From: SG8-41 sp029864385
Lineage (GTDB): Bacteria; Pseudomonadota; Gammaproteobacteria; Burkholderiales; SG8-41
Assembly: GCA_029864385.1 (NCBI GenBank)
Contig: JAOTTL010000001.1
Span: forward strand, 1 to 64,000
Reading direction: 5' to 3'
DNA length: 64,000 bases
A program made the translations under genes and the position numbers. Below, piece by piece: positions 56,673-64,000 of the stretch. How positions within the stretch are numbered: the first letter of the stretch is position 1; each line of letters opens with the position of its first letter. Under the pieces are notes generated by a model. It was not told the DNA's origin. It saw only the letters and a program-made list of their open reading frames with translations, and made no database searches.

Positions 56673-57884
56673 ATGGATTTCGACGTCATTGTCCTGGGTG
56701 CCGGCGCCGCCGGCATGATGTGCGCTGCGGTTGCCGGCCGGCGCGGACGGCGCGTGCTGCTGGTCGAGCACGCCGCCCCACTCGGCGAGAAGATCCGCAT
56801 CTCGGGCGGCGGGCGCTGCAACTTCACTAACCTGCACAGCCGGCCGGAGGCCTTTCTCTCACGCAATCCCCATTTTTGCCGCTCGGCGCTAGCGCGCTAC
56901 ACCCCGCACGACTTCACGACTCTGGTCGAGCGCCACGGCATCCGCTATCACGAGAAGACCCTCGGCCAGTTGTTCTGCGACGATAGCGCGGTGCAAATCA
57001 TCACCATGCTCAGGGGCGAGTGCGATGTGGCGGGCGCGCACTGGGCGATGCCGGTGAAGGTGAAACGCGTGGCGCGGTACGAGGGCGGGGACGCGCCGGG
57101 TTTCGAGGTCGCGACGACGCAGGGGAGCTTCCGCGCCCGCGCGATGGTGGTGGCGACGGGCGGCCTGTCGATCCCGAAGATCGGTGCGACGCCGCTCGGC
57201 TACCGCATCGCCGAACAATTCGGCCTGCCAGTGGTGACGCCGAAACCCGCGCTGGTGCCGCTCGCGGCGCCGCCGGAGTGGTTGGCACAGTTCGGGGATC
57301 TGTCCGGGGCGTCGTTCGATGCGATCGCTTCCTGCGCTGAAGCGCCGCGCGGCTCGGAGTGGCCGCCGTTTCACGAGGCGGCGCTGATCACGCATCGCGG
57401 CCTGTCGGGGCCGGCGATCCTGCAGGTGTCGTCGTACTGGCAGCTCGGGGGCGGGCGCGGCCCGGTGGTGCTCGATTTGCTGCCCGGGCGCGACGCGGGC
57501 GCCTGGCTGGCGAAGCATCGCCGCGATCACCAGGTGCTCGGCGCGCTGCTCGCGGAGTTCCTGCCGCGCCGCTTCGCGCAAAGCTTCGCGGAGGCGCATG
57601 GCTGGACGCAGCCGCTGGCGCAGCTCTCGAACGCCGTTCTCGAGACGGTCGCGCAGACGCTCAAAGGCTGGCGCATCCTGCCCTCGGGCACGCTGGGCTA
57701 TGCCAAGGCCGAAGTGACGTTGGGCGGCGTGGATACAGACGCGCTCTCGCAACAGACCCTGGAATCGCGTAGCGTGCCTGGCCTGTACTTTATCGGCGAG
57801 GTGGTCGATGTCACCGGCTGGCTCGGCGGCTACAATTTCCAGTGGGCGTGGTCGTCCGGTCATGCCGCAGGCACGGCGGTGTAA
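56673..57884 (+). CDS. FAD-dependent oxidoreductase, HI0933/BaiN type
   Basis: A 403-residue flavoprotein. FAD loop GAGAAG at 9-14, then KIRISGGGRCNFTN (family signature near residue 44), ATGGLSIPKIGATPLGYRIA and the C-terminal GLYFIGEVVDVTGWLGGYNF that closes on FAD. Family members include BaiN-like bile-acid enzymes and enzymes of unknown role (TIGR03862-type). NAD(P)H probably donates electrons. Alone. Confidence 0.85.
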   Translation: MDFDVIVLGAGAAGMMCAAVAGRRGRRVLLVEHAAPLGEKIRISGGGRCNFTNLHSRPEAFLSRNPHFCRSALARYTPHDFTTLVERHGIRYHEKTLGQLFCDDSAVQIITMLRGECDVAGAHWAMPVKVKRVARYEGGDAPGFEVATTQGSFRARAMVVATGGLSIPKIGATPLGYRIAEQFGLPVVTPKPALVPLAAPPEWLAQFGDLSGASFDAIASCAEAPRGSEWPPFHEAALITHRGLSGPAILQVSSYWQLGGGRGPVVLDLLPGRDAGAWLAKHRRDHQVLGALLAEFLPRRFAQSFAEAHGWTQPLAQLSNAVLETVAQTLKGWRILPSGTLGYAKAEVTLGGVDTDALSQQTLESRSVPGLYFIGEVVDVTGWLGGYNFQWAWSSGHAAGTAV

Positions 57885-57889
57885 CTTCA

Positions 57890-57944
57890 GGGGTCAGACT
57901 CGCCATTCGCTAGCGGAAAATCGCGAAGATTCGAGCCTGGCCCC
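57890..57944. repeat. REP-like pair (families D and E mixed)
   Basis: GGGGTCAGACTCGCCATT (57890-57907) and the inverted family D unit ATTCGAGCCTGGCCCC (57929-57944), separated by 20 bases. They form an imperfect hairpin. Confidence 0.65.
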
Positions 57945-58093
57945 TTTTCTCGGCCCCTTTCTCGTTGGTGTACCCGCGTTCCCGGCCCGGGCAACCGCGG
58001 GGAACGAGGGTGAGGGGGCAAACCCCACTTCCGTTACCCGAACTTCAAAAACGTGGTTCAATCAGCGTCTGCACTTTCTTAGTGGCGGAAACG

Positions 58094-59422
58094 ATGGCGC
58101 TTGGAACAAGAATCACGGACGCGGTATGGCGCTCCAATGAGTCGATGCCGGCTTCGAAGGCGTGGCTGATGCGCGTGGTCCGCATGTTGGTGGTGCTCGT
58201 GCGCGATCTGAGCGAGGGTCAACTCACGCTGCGGGCGATGAGCCTGGTCTACACGACGCTCCTGTCGATCGTGCCGCTGCTCGCTCTGAGCTTCTCAGTT
58301 CTCAAGGGCTTCGGCGTCTACAACCAGATTGAGCCGCTGCTGCTGACGTTTCTCGAGCCGCTCGGCGAGAAGGGGGTGGAGATCACCGAGCGCATCATAC
58401 AGTTCATCGCGAACATGAACGTCGGTGTGCTGGGTTCGGTTGGTCTCGCGCTTCTGATCTACACGGCGGTATCGCTCGTGCAGAAGATCGAGGAGGCGTT
58501 CAATTTCATCTGGCACATCGCGCAGCCGCGGCGCTTCGGGGAGCGCTTCAGCCGCTATCTCACCATGCTCCTGGTGGGGCCGATCCTGGTGTTCGCGGCC
58601 TTGGGCATCACCGCGAGCGTGATGAGCGCCGAGGTGGTGCGCGGCGTGGTGGCGATCGAGCCGTTCGGCCAGGTGGTTTACGCGGCGGGACGGCTCGTGC
58701 CCTATGTGCTGGTGATCGGAGCGTTCACGTTTGCCTACATCTTCATCCCCAACGCCAAAGTCCGTCTGGGACCGGCCCTGGTGGGCGGCTTCGTCGGCGG
58801 CATCCTGTGGCAGACGGCCGGCTGGGCCTTTGCCGAGTTCGTCGCGTTATCGGGCAAGTACACCGCCATCTATTCGAGCCTTGCGATCCTGATTCTCTTC
58901 ATGATCTGGCTCTATCTGAGCTGGCTGATTCTGCTCTTCGGCGCGAGCGTCGCGTTCTACTACGAGCACCCTGAATACCTGGTCGCCCTCGGCGGGGAGC
59001 CGCAATTGAGCAACCGGATGCGGGAGCGCCTCGCGCTGGGGACGATGAGCCTGATCGCCGGCCGTTTCGTTTACGGCAAGCCGCCGCTCGCCGCAGTGGA
59101 GCTCTCGCGCCTGCTCAACACGCCGTTGAACGCGGTGCAGAACGTGCTCGACACCCTGGAGCGTAACGCCCTCGTCAGCGTCAACGCCGGCGATCCTCCG
59201 GCGTATTCGCCGGCGCGCGACGTATCGACGATCTCGGTGAGACACCTGCTCGACGTCGTGCGCGCGGCGGGCGAGAAGGGCTACTTCTCGGGTGCCGAGC
59301 TGCCGGTGCCACGGCAGGTCGAGCGGGCGCTTGCCCGGCTCGAAGCGGCCGCGGGCGCCTCGGTCGAGCATCTGAGCGCCAGGGACCTCGTCGCGGACCC
59401 TGCTGACCCTGCGGGTGAATAG
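58094..59422 (+). CDS. YihY/UPF0761 family inner-membrane protein
   Basis: A 442-residue protein. ATG 58094 is preferred over the upstream frame because the family starts near the segment LSEGQLTLRAMSLVYTTLLS. Six or so membrane helices up to residue 295 include FNFIWHIAQPRRFGERFSRY and VGGILWQTAGWAFAEFVAL; a C-terminal cytoplasmic winged-helix-like part follows (LSRLLNTPLNAVQNVLDTLE). Once called RNase BN; now of unclear function. Alone. Confidence 0.88.
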   Translation: MALGTRITDAVWRSNESMPASKAWLMRVVRMLVVLVRDLSEGQLTLRAMSLVYTTLLSIVPLLALSFSVLKGFGVYNQIEPLLLTFLEPLGEKGVEITERIIQFIANMNVGVLGSVGLALLIYTAVSLVQKIEEAFNFIWHIAQPRRFGERFSRYLTMLLVGPILVFAALGITASVMSAEVVRGVVAIEPFGQVVYAAGRLVPYVLVIGAFTFAYIFIPNAKVRLGPALVGGFVGGILWQTAGWAFAEFVALSGKYTAIYSSLAILILFMIWLYLSWLILLFGASVAFYYEHPEYLVALGGEPQLSNRMRERLALGTMSLIAGRFVYGKPPLAAVELSRLLNTPLNAVQNVLDTLERNALVSVNAGDPPAYSPARDVSTISVRHLLDVVRAAGEKGYFSGAELPVPRQVERALARLEAAAGASVEHLSARDLVADPADPAGE

Positions 59423-59469
59423 AAACAATTGGGGACAGGCCCTGTTTACGTCGAGTCGTTTCCGGAAAT

Positions 59470-60504
59470 CTAGTTACGGCGCACTTCGATCGCGTCTTCG
59501 CGCGCCGTGAGCTGTGTTCCGAAAGCGCGACCGTGCCTTTGCAGGTCCTCATAAATCGCCTGCCACAGCGGGTCGCGGCCGGAAAGCAGTCGGGGAGGCG
59601 CGTCGACCCCGGTCTTCGCCGGCAACAAATAGCAATCCCTCAATCCGTCTGATCCGATGGTCGCGCCAAACAGAAACGTCTTCAGCGTTTCGTCGGTAAA
59701 GAACGAAGTCCACGTGTCAAACAGCAGATTCCCAGAGCCATACACGAGGGGACAACCACGATAGAACTCGATCGCTGATATGACATGCTGGTGCCCGCCA
59801 AACACTGCGTGGGCGCCGGCGTCGATCGCCGCTTTTCCGATCTCACGCTGGAAGTCGTGAACGTGAGGCGACATGCTGGTACCCCAATGCACATAGATGA
59901 ACAGGACGTTCACCTGCTTTCTGAAGGTTTCAACATCGTTCCGCAATCCTTGCAGGTGAACGGGATCAGTCCAGCTGACAATATGGGGCGCAGTTCCCGG
60001 ATATTCGAGCAGGCTGCCCTTTGGTTGATAAGCCGTATAGACCTGGAGCGGATTGACACCCGGGCGGTCGGAAGTGGCCGCAAAGCCCGTCGGCAACGTG
60101 GTGGTATAGCCGAGGAAACCGATCCGCAGCCCGTTTTTCTCGACGATGTAGCCTTTCCGCGCCTCATCGAGATTTCGGCCGGCGCCGAAATGACCGATCG
60201 CTTGTCGGTCGACCAGATCGATGGTGTCGAACATCGCATCGACGCCATAGTCGAGCAGGTGATTATTTGCAAGGTTTACGCATGACACGCCGACTTCGGC
60301 GATGCCGTCGATGTTCACCGGCATGCCGCGATGACATATCGCTTTTCCACGCACCGCCTCGCCCCGATTGGATAACGGGAGCTCCAGATTGAAGAAAGAA
60401 AAATCCGCTCGCTGGAATAGCAAAGCGATGTCTCCGAACATTCCCCGGCCGGTCTTGCGGATGGGAGCAACATCGCCGCCGGTCAGAAAGCTTGCATTCA
60501 CCAT
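59470..60504 (-). CDS. CapA-type metallophosphatase-fold protein
   Basis: A 344-residue protein. GGDVAPI (residues 9-15), FFNLELPLSN, NLANNHLLDYGVDAMFDTID, YVHWG and AVFGGHQHVI are in the order of the CapA/PgsA calcineurin-like phosphoesterase fold. CapA proteins take part in poly-gamma-glutamate and capsule synthesis; many catabolic relatives have unknown roles. No signal peptide or membrane anchor is visible, unlike PgsA. Start at 60504 beside an intergenic GCGTTTATCCGCGGT repeat. Confidence 0.8.
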   Translation of the reverse strand: MVNASFLTGGDVAPIRKTGRGMFGDIALLFQRADFSFFNLELPLSNRGEAVRGKAICHRGMPVNIDGIAEVGVSCVNLANNHLLDYGVDAMFDTIDLVDRQAIGHFGAGRNLDEARKGYIVEKNGLRIGFLGYTTTLPTGFAATSDRPGVNPLQVYTAYQPKGSLLEYPGTAPHIVSWTDPVHLQGLRNDVETFRKQVNVLFIYVHWGTSMSPHVHDFQREIGKAAIDAGAHAVFGGHQHVISAIEFYRGCPLVYGSGNLLFDTWTSFFTDETLKTFLFGATIGSDGLRDCYLLPAKTGVDAPPRLLSGRDPLWQAIYEDLQRHGRAFGTQLTAREDAIEVRRN

Positions 60505-60567
60505 GCGCGGGTTTTCTGTCCGCGTTTATCCGCGGTCAATAAGTTATTTCGATTCCTGAGATACCTA

Positions 60568-61755
60568 TTACTTTAGCAGTCCCTGGACGGATTTCATCCG
60601 CTGCACCGAGTCGCCCGCGATGTGCGTCCAGATGATGGCGTCGCGAACGAGCTTGTCAGCCCCGGCGTGCATAGCCGCGCCGCCGGCATACGCGTGTATC
60701 GCGAGGTTGGCGTAGCACACGCGCTGAATGGCGTCGCTGGCGAAGTTCATCAGGAAATGGCCGTGCGGCGCATGTTGCGCCAGGTCGGCGTCGCTCTCCG
60801 CCGCGAGCCGCATAACGAAGGAACGCAGCGCCTCCGTGTACATGTGCATTTCAGAGAGCTTGAGCTGAATCAGTTGCTGCCCGGCGAGCGGCCGGCCGCC
60901 GCGCCGCCTGGTCCGGGCGCACTGAGTCCCCATCTCAAGCGCGGCGTCGCACACGCCTACGGCGTTGGCGGCGTACTCGAGTTCTCCGAATCTTGCATTC
61001 TTGCCGCCGCGCGCCTTGAGGCCGCCGTTGACTTCCCCCAGAAGATTGGCGTTGGGCACGCGCGCGTTCTCGAAGATGAGCTCCGCGTTCTGGTAGAAAC
61101 GCCAGCCGCTCTTGTCGAACACCTTGCCCACCCGCACGCCCGGGGTGTCGATGGGCACCGCGAAGATGCTGGTGCCGACACCGACCGCGGCGTCGGGGTC
61201 GGTGCGCGTATAAGCGAAGAAGAGTTTTCCGACGTTGGCGTTGGCGATGAAACATTTCTCGCCATTGAGGATCCACTCGTCGCCATGGCGCTCCGCCCGC
61301 AATCGCAGCCCGGACCTGGGTTCGTCCGCGGGCGGCAGGCGGTTGTCGGAACCCGCGTTGGGTTCGGTGATGCCCCCACCCAGGAGAAACGCGTCGTCCG
61401 CCAGGAACGGCTTCAGGAAACGGTCAAGCTGTTCCGGCGTGCAGCGGTCCGCGATCAAATGGCACCACTTCCAGCACTGGCTGAAGGTCTTGGCGATCGC
61501 GCTGTCGCCGCGCGCGAGCTCCGCGATGACCACGGCCTGCGTCACGAAATCGATCCCGTGCCCGCCCCACTCCCGCGGCACGGCCGCGGTGCGAAAGCCG
61601 AGCCTGGACCCCTTCCTGATGATGTCCCAGTCGATCGTCGCGCGTGGATCGGTGATGAGATCGCGCTGCAAGGAGATCGGCCGTATCTCCTCTTCCGCAA
61701 ACCGCCGCGCTTCCATTTGCCAGCCGCGCTGCTCCTCGTTGAGTGAAAAATCCAT
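60568..61755 (-). CDS. Acyl-CoA dehydrogenase
   Basis: A 395-residue flavoenzyme. MDFSLNEEQRGWQMEARRFA at the start, RLGFRTAAVPREWGGHGIDF, GGGITEPNAGSDNRLPPADE and WILNGEKCFIANANVGKLFF for FAD/substrate contact. It starts inside the stop codon of the preceding molybdoenzyme gene (TGATG), so the two are translated together. The family does not reveal the substrate; the coupling suggests acting on the product of the hydroxylation, or a related aromatic/aliphatic acyl-CoA. Confidence 0.88.
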   Translation of the reverse strand: MDFSLNEEQRGWQMEARRFAEEEIRPISLQRDLITDPRATIDWDIIRKGSRLGFRTAAVPREWGGHGIDFVTQAVVIAELARGDSAIAKTFSQCWKWCHLIADRCTPEQLDRFLKPFLADDAFLLGGGITEPNAGSDNRLPPADEPRSGLRLRAERHGDEWILNGEKCFIANANVGKLFFAYTRTDPDAAVGVGTSIFAVPIDTPGVRVGKVFDKSGWRFYQNAELIFENARVPNANLLGEVNGGLKARGGKNARFGELEYAANAVGVCDAALEMGTQCARTRRRGGRPLAGQQLIQLKLSEMHMYTEALRSFVMRLAAESDADLAQHAPHGHFLMNFASDAIQRVCYANLAIHAYAGGAAMHAGADKLVRDAIIWTHIAGDSVQRMKSVQGLLK

Positions 61756-63941
61756 CAGGCCTTAAGCACCTCCAACACACGCGCCGGGGTAAACGGCATG
61801 TGGTATAGCCGTTTGCCGGTGAGCGCGTAGAACGCGTTGGCGACCGCCGCGGCGATGAACGGATTACCGATTTCGCCCAGGCCCGTTGGCTTGGTGTCGC
61901 GGTCCATGAACTCCACGTGGATTTCTTCCGGCGCTTCCGACATCCGCAAAACCTCGTAATCGTGGAAGTTTGACTGGACAACCTTGCCGCCCTTCATGGT
62001 GGCGCGTTCCTTCAACACGCTCGAAAGTCCGTAAATGACGCCGCTCTCGACGTTGCGTCGCGCCATCTCCGGCTGGACGACGGTGCCGCCGTCGATCGCG
62101 ACCCACACCCGATGCACGCGGATCTTGCCGGACTGGCGATCGAGCGAGATTTCCACCACGCCCGCGCCGAGCGAACCGGACCGCTCGGTAACCGCCAACC
62201 CAAGCGCCCGGCCTTCGGGCCGCTTGGTATTCCAGTCGGACAGCTTCTCGACCGCGTCGAACACGCGCATTGCCTTGGACGGCATCGCCATGCGCTGGCG
62301 ACGAAACTCGAACGGGTCGAGACCTTCCTTCGCCGCCATCTCGTCGACGAGCCCTTCGATCGCAAAGAGGTTGAAAGGATGGGCCACCGCCCGCCAGTGC
62401 TTCAGACGAATACCGTGCGACGTGCCGCGCTGCTCGACGTGCTGGTTGGGAATCCCGTAATAGCGGTCGATTCTAATTCCTGAATAAATCAGGTTCCCGC
62501 CGTCGCCGACCACGCAGTGACGCCAACCTGAAACCTTGCCGCCTTTGTCCAGCGCCGCTTCGACACATTGGTAGGACTGCGGGCGGAACATGCCGTAGGC
62601 GATGTCTTCTTCGCGGGTCCAGATCATTTTCACCGGCCGCTTGATGGCACGCGCGATCAGCGCCGCCTCGACGGTGTAATCGGTGATCGAGCGCCGGCCG
62701 AATCCGCCGCCCATGTACTGCTGGTGGTGCGTTACCTGGCCGGGATTGAATCCCAGCGCCTCGGCGATCATCGCGCGTGACCGGCCTGGCGCCTGGGTGC
62801 CTTCCCAGACCTCCACTTCGTCGCCGGCCGCATTGAAGCGGGCGACACCGTTCAAAGGTTCCATCTGGGCGTGATAGCCGTAGTCGCTGCGGAAATCGGC
62901 CTGATAGACTTTGGCCGTGCTCGCAAAAGCGGCATCGACGTCGCCCTTCTCACGGACGGTTTTACGTTTCGCGGCTTTGTCGTAGGCGATCTTTGGATAA
63001 GTCGCATCCAATGTTTTTTCGGAATCGTAGCCTTCCGCAACCGCCCCCCCGGCCCACACAACCTCGAGGGCTTTGCGTGCCGCAAGCACGCGCTCAAAGG
63101 TATCGGCGACCACCGCAACGCCCCGCTCGAGTTTGACGATGTCGATCACACCCTTCATCGCGCGAACATTGGCGTCGTTCCAGCTCTTCGGTTCAGCAAG
63201 CTGCACCGGTGCGTGCACCGTGCTGGCGTAGACCATGCCGGGAAGCTGCACGTCGATCGAGAATTTGGCTGACCCGTTAACTTTGTCCGGTATGTCGCGG
63301 CGGGCGACCGGCTTGCCGATCAGGCGGAACTGGCTCTTGTCTTTGAACTCGGACTCGGAAATCTCCGGCATGGTGTCCGGCACTTGGGCGAATGTCGCCA
63401 CCTCGCCATAACTCATCCGCCGTCCCGAAGGGCCGTGCACGACTACACTGGGTTCGGTGCTGAGTTCGGCCGGGTCGACGCCCCACTTTTTCGCCGCCGC
63501 CTGCAGCAAGACCTTGCGGACCTGCCCGCCGGCCCGCCGCATATCCTTGTAGTACATCATCACAGCCCGGCTGCCGACGATGGCCATGCTGTACGACAAT
63601 GACTTGCCCCTTTTGCGCGCATAGCCGTATTTCCTGGGGTCGGCCGGCGCCCATTCGAGCCTCACGTTGCCCCAGTCGGCATCCAACTCTTCGGCGAGCG
63701 CAATCGGCACGCCGGTCATCGAGCCCTGCCCCATCTCCGCGCCAGGCGTAAGAATCGTGATCATGTTATCCGGCGAAATGCGCACCCAGGCGCCGACCCC
63801 ATAGTTGGCGGCCTTGGCTTGGGCCTCCGACATCAACAGCAATCCTTTCGGGGCGAAAGCGACCGCGAAGGTAAGCCAGGCGGCGCTTCCGAGGAATTGG
63901 CGACGGGTAATCTTCAATCCGTTTTCTTTTATGTCGTTCAT
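61755..63941 (-). CDS. iorB: Isoquinoline 1-oxidoreductase-type molybdopterin subunit
   Basis: A 728-residue large subunit of the xanthine-dehydrogenase family, IorB-like. The N-terminus has a twin-arginine motif RRQFLG (13-18) and hydrophobic core, so export by Tat is likely. Molybdopterin-contact stretches are QYMGGGFGRRSI, RRDIPDKVNGSAKFSIDV and the catalytic Glu near residue 690 in GLGEIGNPFIAAAVANAF. It should hydroxylate an N-heterocycle or aldehyde, passing electrons to an iron-sulphur subunit whose gene end lies just upstream. Symbol used for family only. Confidence 0.88.
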   Translation of the reverse strand: MNDIKENGLKITRRQFLGSAAWLTFAVAFAPKGLLLMSEAQAKAANYGVGAWVRISPDNMITILTPGAEMGQGSMTGVPIALAEELDADWGNVRLEWAPADPRKYGYARKRGKSLSYSMAIVGSRAVMMYYKDMRRAGGQVRKVLLQAAAKKWGVDPAELSTEPSVVVHGPSGRRMSYGEVATFAQVPDTMPEISESEFKDKSQFRLIGKPVARRDIPDKVNGSAKFSIDVQLPGMVYASTVHAPVQLAEPKSWNDANVRAMKGVIDIVKLERGVAVVADTFERVLAARKALEVVWAGGAVAEGYDSEKTLDATYPKIAYDKAAKRKTVREKGDVDAAFASTAKVYQADFRSDYGYHAQMEPLNGVARFNAAGDEVEVWEGTQAPGRSRAMIAEALGFNPGQVTHHQQYMGGGFGRRSITDYTVEAALIARAIKRPVKMIWTREEDIAYGMFRPQSYQCVEAALDKGGKVSGWRHCVVGDGGNLIYSGIRIDRYYGIPNQHVEQRGTSHGIRLKHWRAVAHPFNLFAIEGLVDEMAAKEGLDPFEFRRQRMAMPSKAMRVFDAVEKLSDWNTKRPEGRALGLAVTERSGSLGAGVVEISLDRQSGKIRVHRVWVAIDGGTVVQPEMARRNVESGVIYGLSSVLKERATMKGGKVVQSNFHDYEVLRMSEAPEEIHVEFMDRDTKPTGLGEIGNPFIAAAVANAFYALTGKRLYHMPFTPARVLEVLKA

Positions 63942-63944
63942 GGC

Positions 63945-64000
63945 TTAGCCCTCCTTCGACGCACGCTGTATCGCGGCGATGATCCGGGTATAGGTGCCGC
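63945..64000 (-). CDS. iorA: C-terminal end of the [2Fe-2S] subunit (IorA-like), cut by window
   Basis: The last residues read GTYTRIIAAIQRASKEG and TAA, the end typical of xanthine-dehydrogenase-type [2Fe-2S] subunits (CGTYxRIxxAI). Its stop is three bases before the iorB start, and a GGAGGG ribosome site lies inside its end. Only the tail is visible, so this rests on position and short similarity. Confidence 0.65.
   Translation of the reverse strand, partial: GTYTRIIAAIQRASKEG

Overview
The window reads as chromosomal DNA of a GC-rich, probably environmental betaproteobacterium (Burkholderiales-like). The grounds are five tripartite-tricarboxylate (Bug/TctC-type) binding proteins scattered without membrane partners, Liv-type and TRAP transporters, several acyl-CoA dehydrogenases, an isoquinoline 1-oxidoreductase-type molybdoenzyme, a type IV pilin and IS110/RAYT relics. 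This is inference from gene families; no rRNA or tRNA gene was seen.

Layout. 1-8.4 kb: end of a TRAP permease, a CocE-type hydrolase and a complete branched-chain-amino-acid-type ABC importer (two permeases, binding protein, two ATPases). 8.6-17.6 kb: a membrane adenylate cyclase fused to a degenerate HD-GYP domain, an orphan Bug protein, a nonsense-broken four-helix gene, a membrane Mrr-like protein, a polysaccharide deacetylase, long-form hisG, two small secreted proteins and a glyoxalase-fold protein. 17.8-25.2 kb: a small CxxC protein with a conserved leader, a lipase-like hydrolase, a Bug protein, MmgE/PrpD, cupins and a ModA-like protein. 25.2-29.8 kb: an acyl-CoA module (phosphotransferase, DUF6285, acyl-CoA ligase, acyl-CoA dehydrogenase). 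30.5-34.8 kb: one 1433-residue fused acyl-CoA dehydratase activase/reductase with an FNR-like box upstream. 35-37 kb: RAYT and IS110 debris and a second degenerate HD-GYP protein. 37.4-48.6 kb: Bug proteins among small catabolic enzymes, a second CxxC gene fused to PilZ, and a patch of broken gene pieces. 48.8-53.6 kb: an antiporter fragment, a second RAYT relic, a second IS110 relic and several oxidoreductases and transferases. 53.7-64 kb: pilin, a methyltransferase-like protein, a BaiN/HI0933-type flavoprotein, YihY, CapA, then acyl-CoA dehydrogenase and molybdoenzyme genes on the minus strand, with the preceding subunit cut by the window edge.

Intergenic DNA is unusually rich in dispersed repeats: 7-8 bp tandem arrays, a composite repeat, and two REP-like families, one copy of each lying beside a decayed RAYT transposase. 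The most interesting items are the duplicated leader + CxxC-protein module (alone at 18 kb, fused to PilZ at 43 kb), the FNR-box/1433-residue metalloenzyme pair, the two RAYT relics with their candidate REP families, and two signalling proteins whose HD-GYP domains have both lost the histidine of the HD pair.
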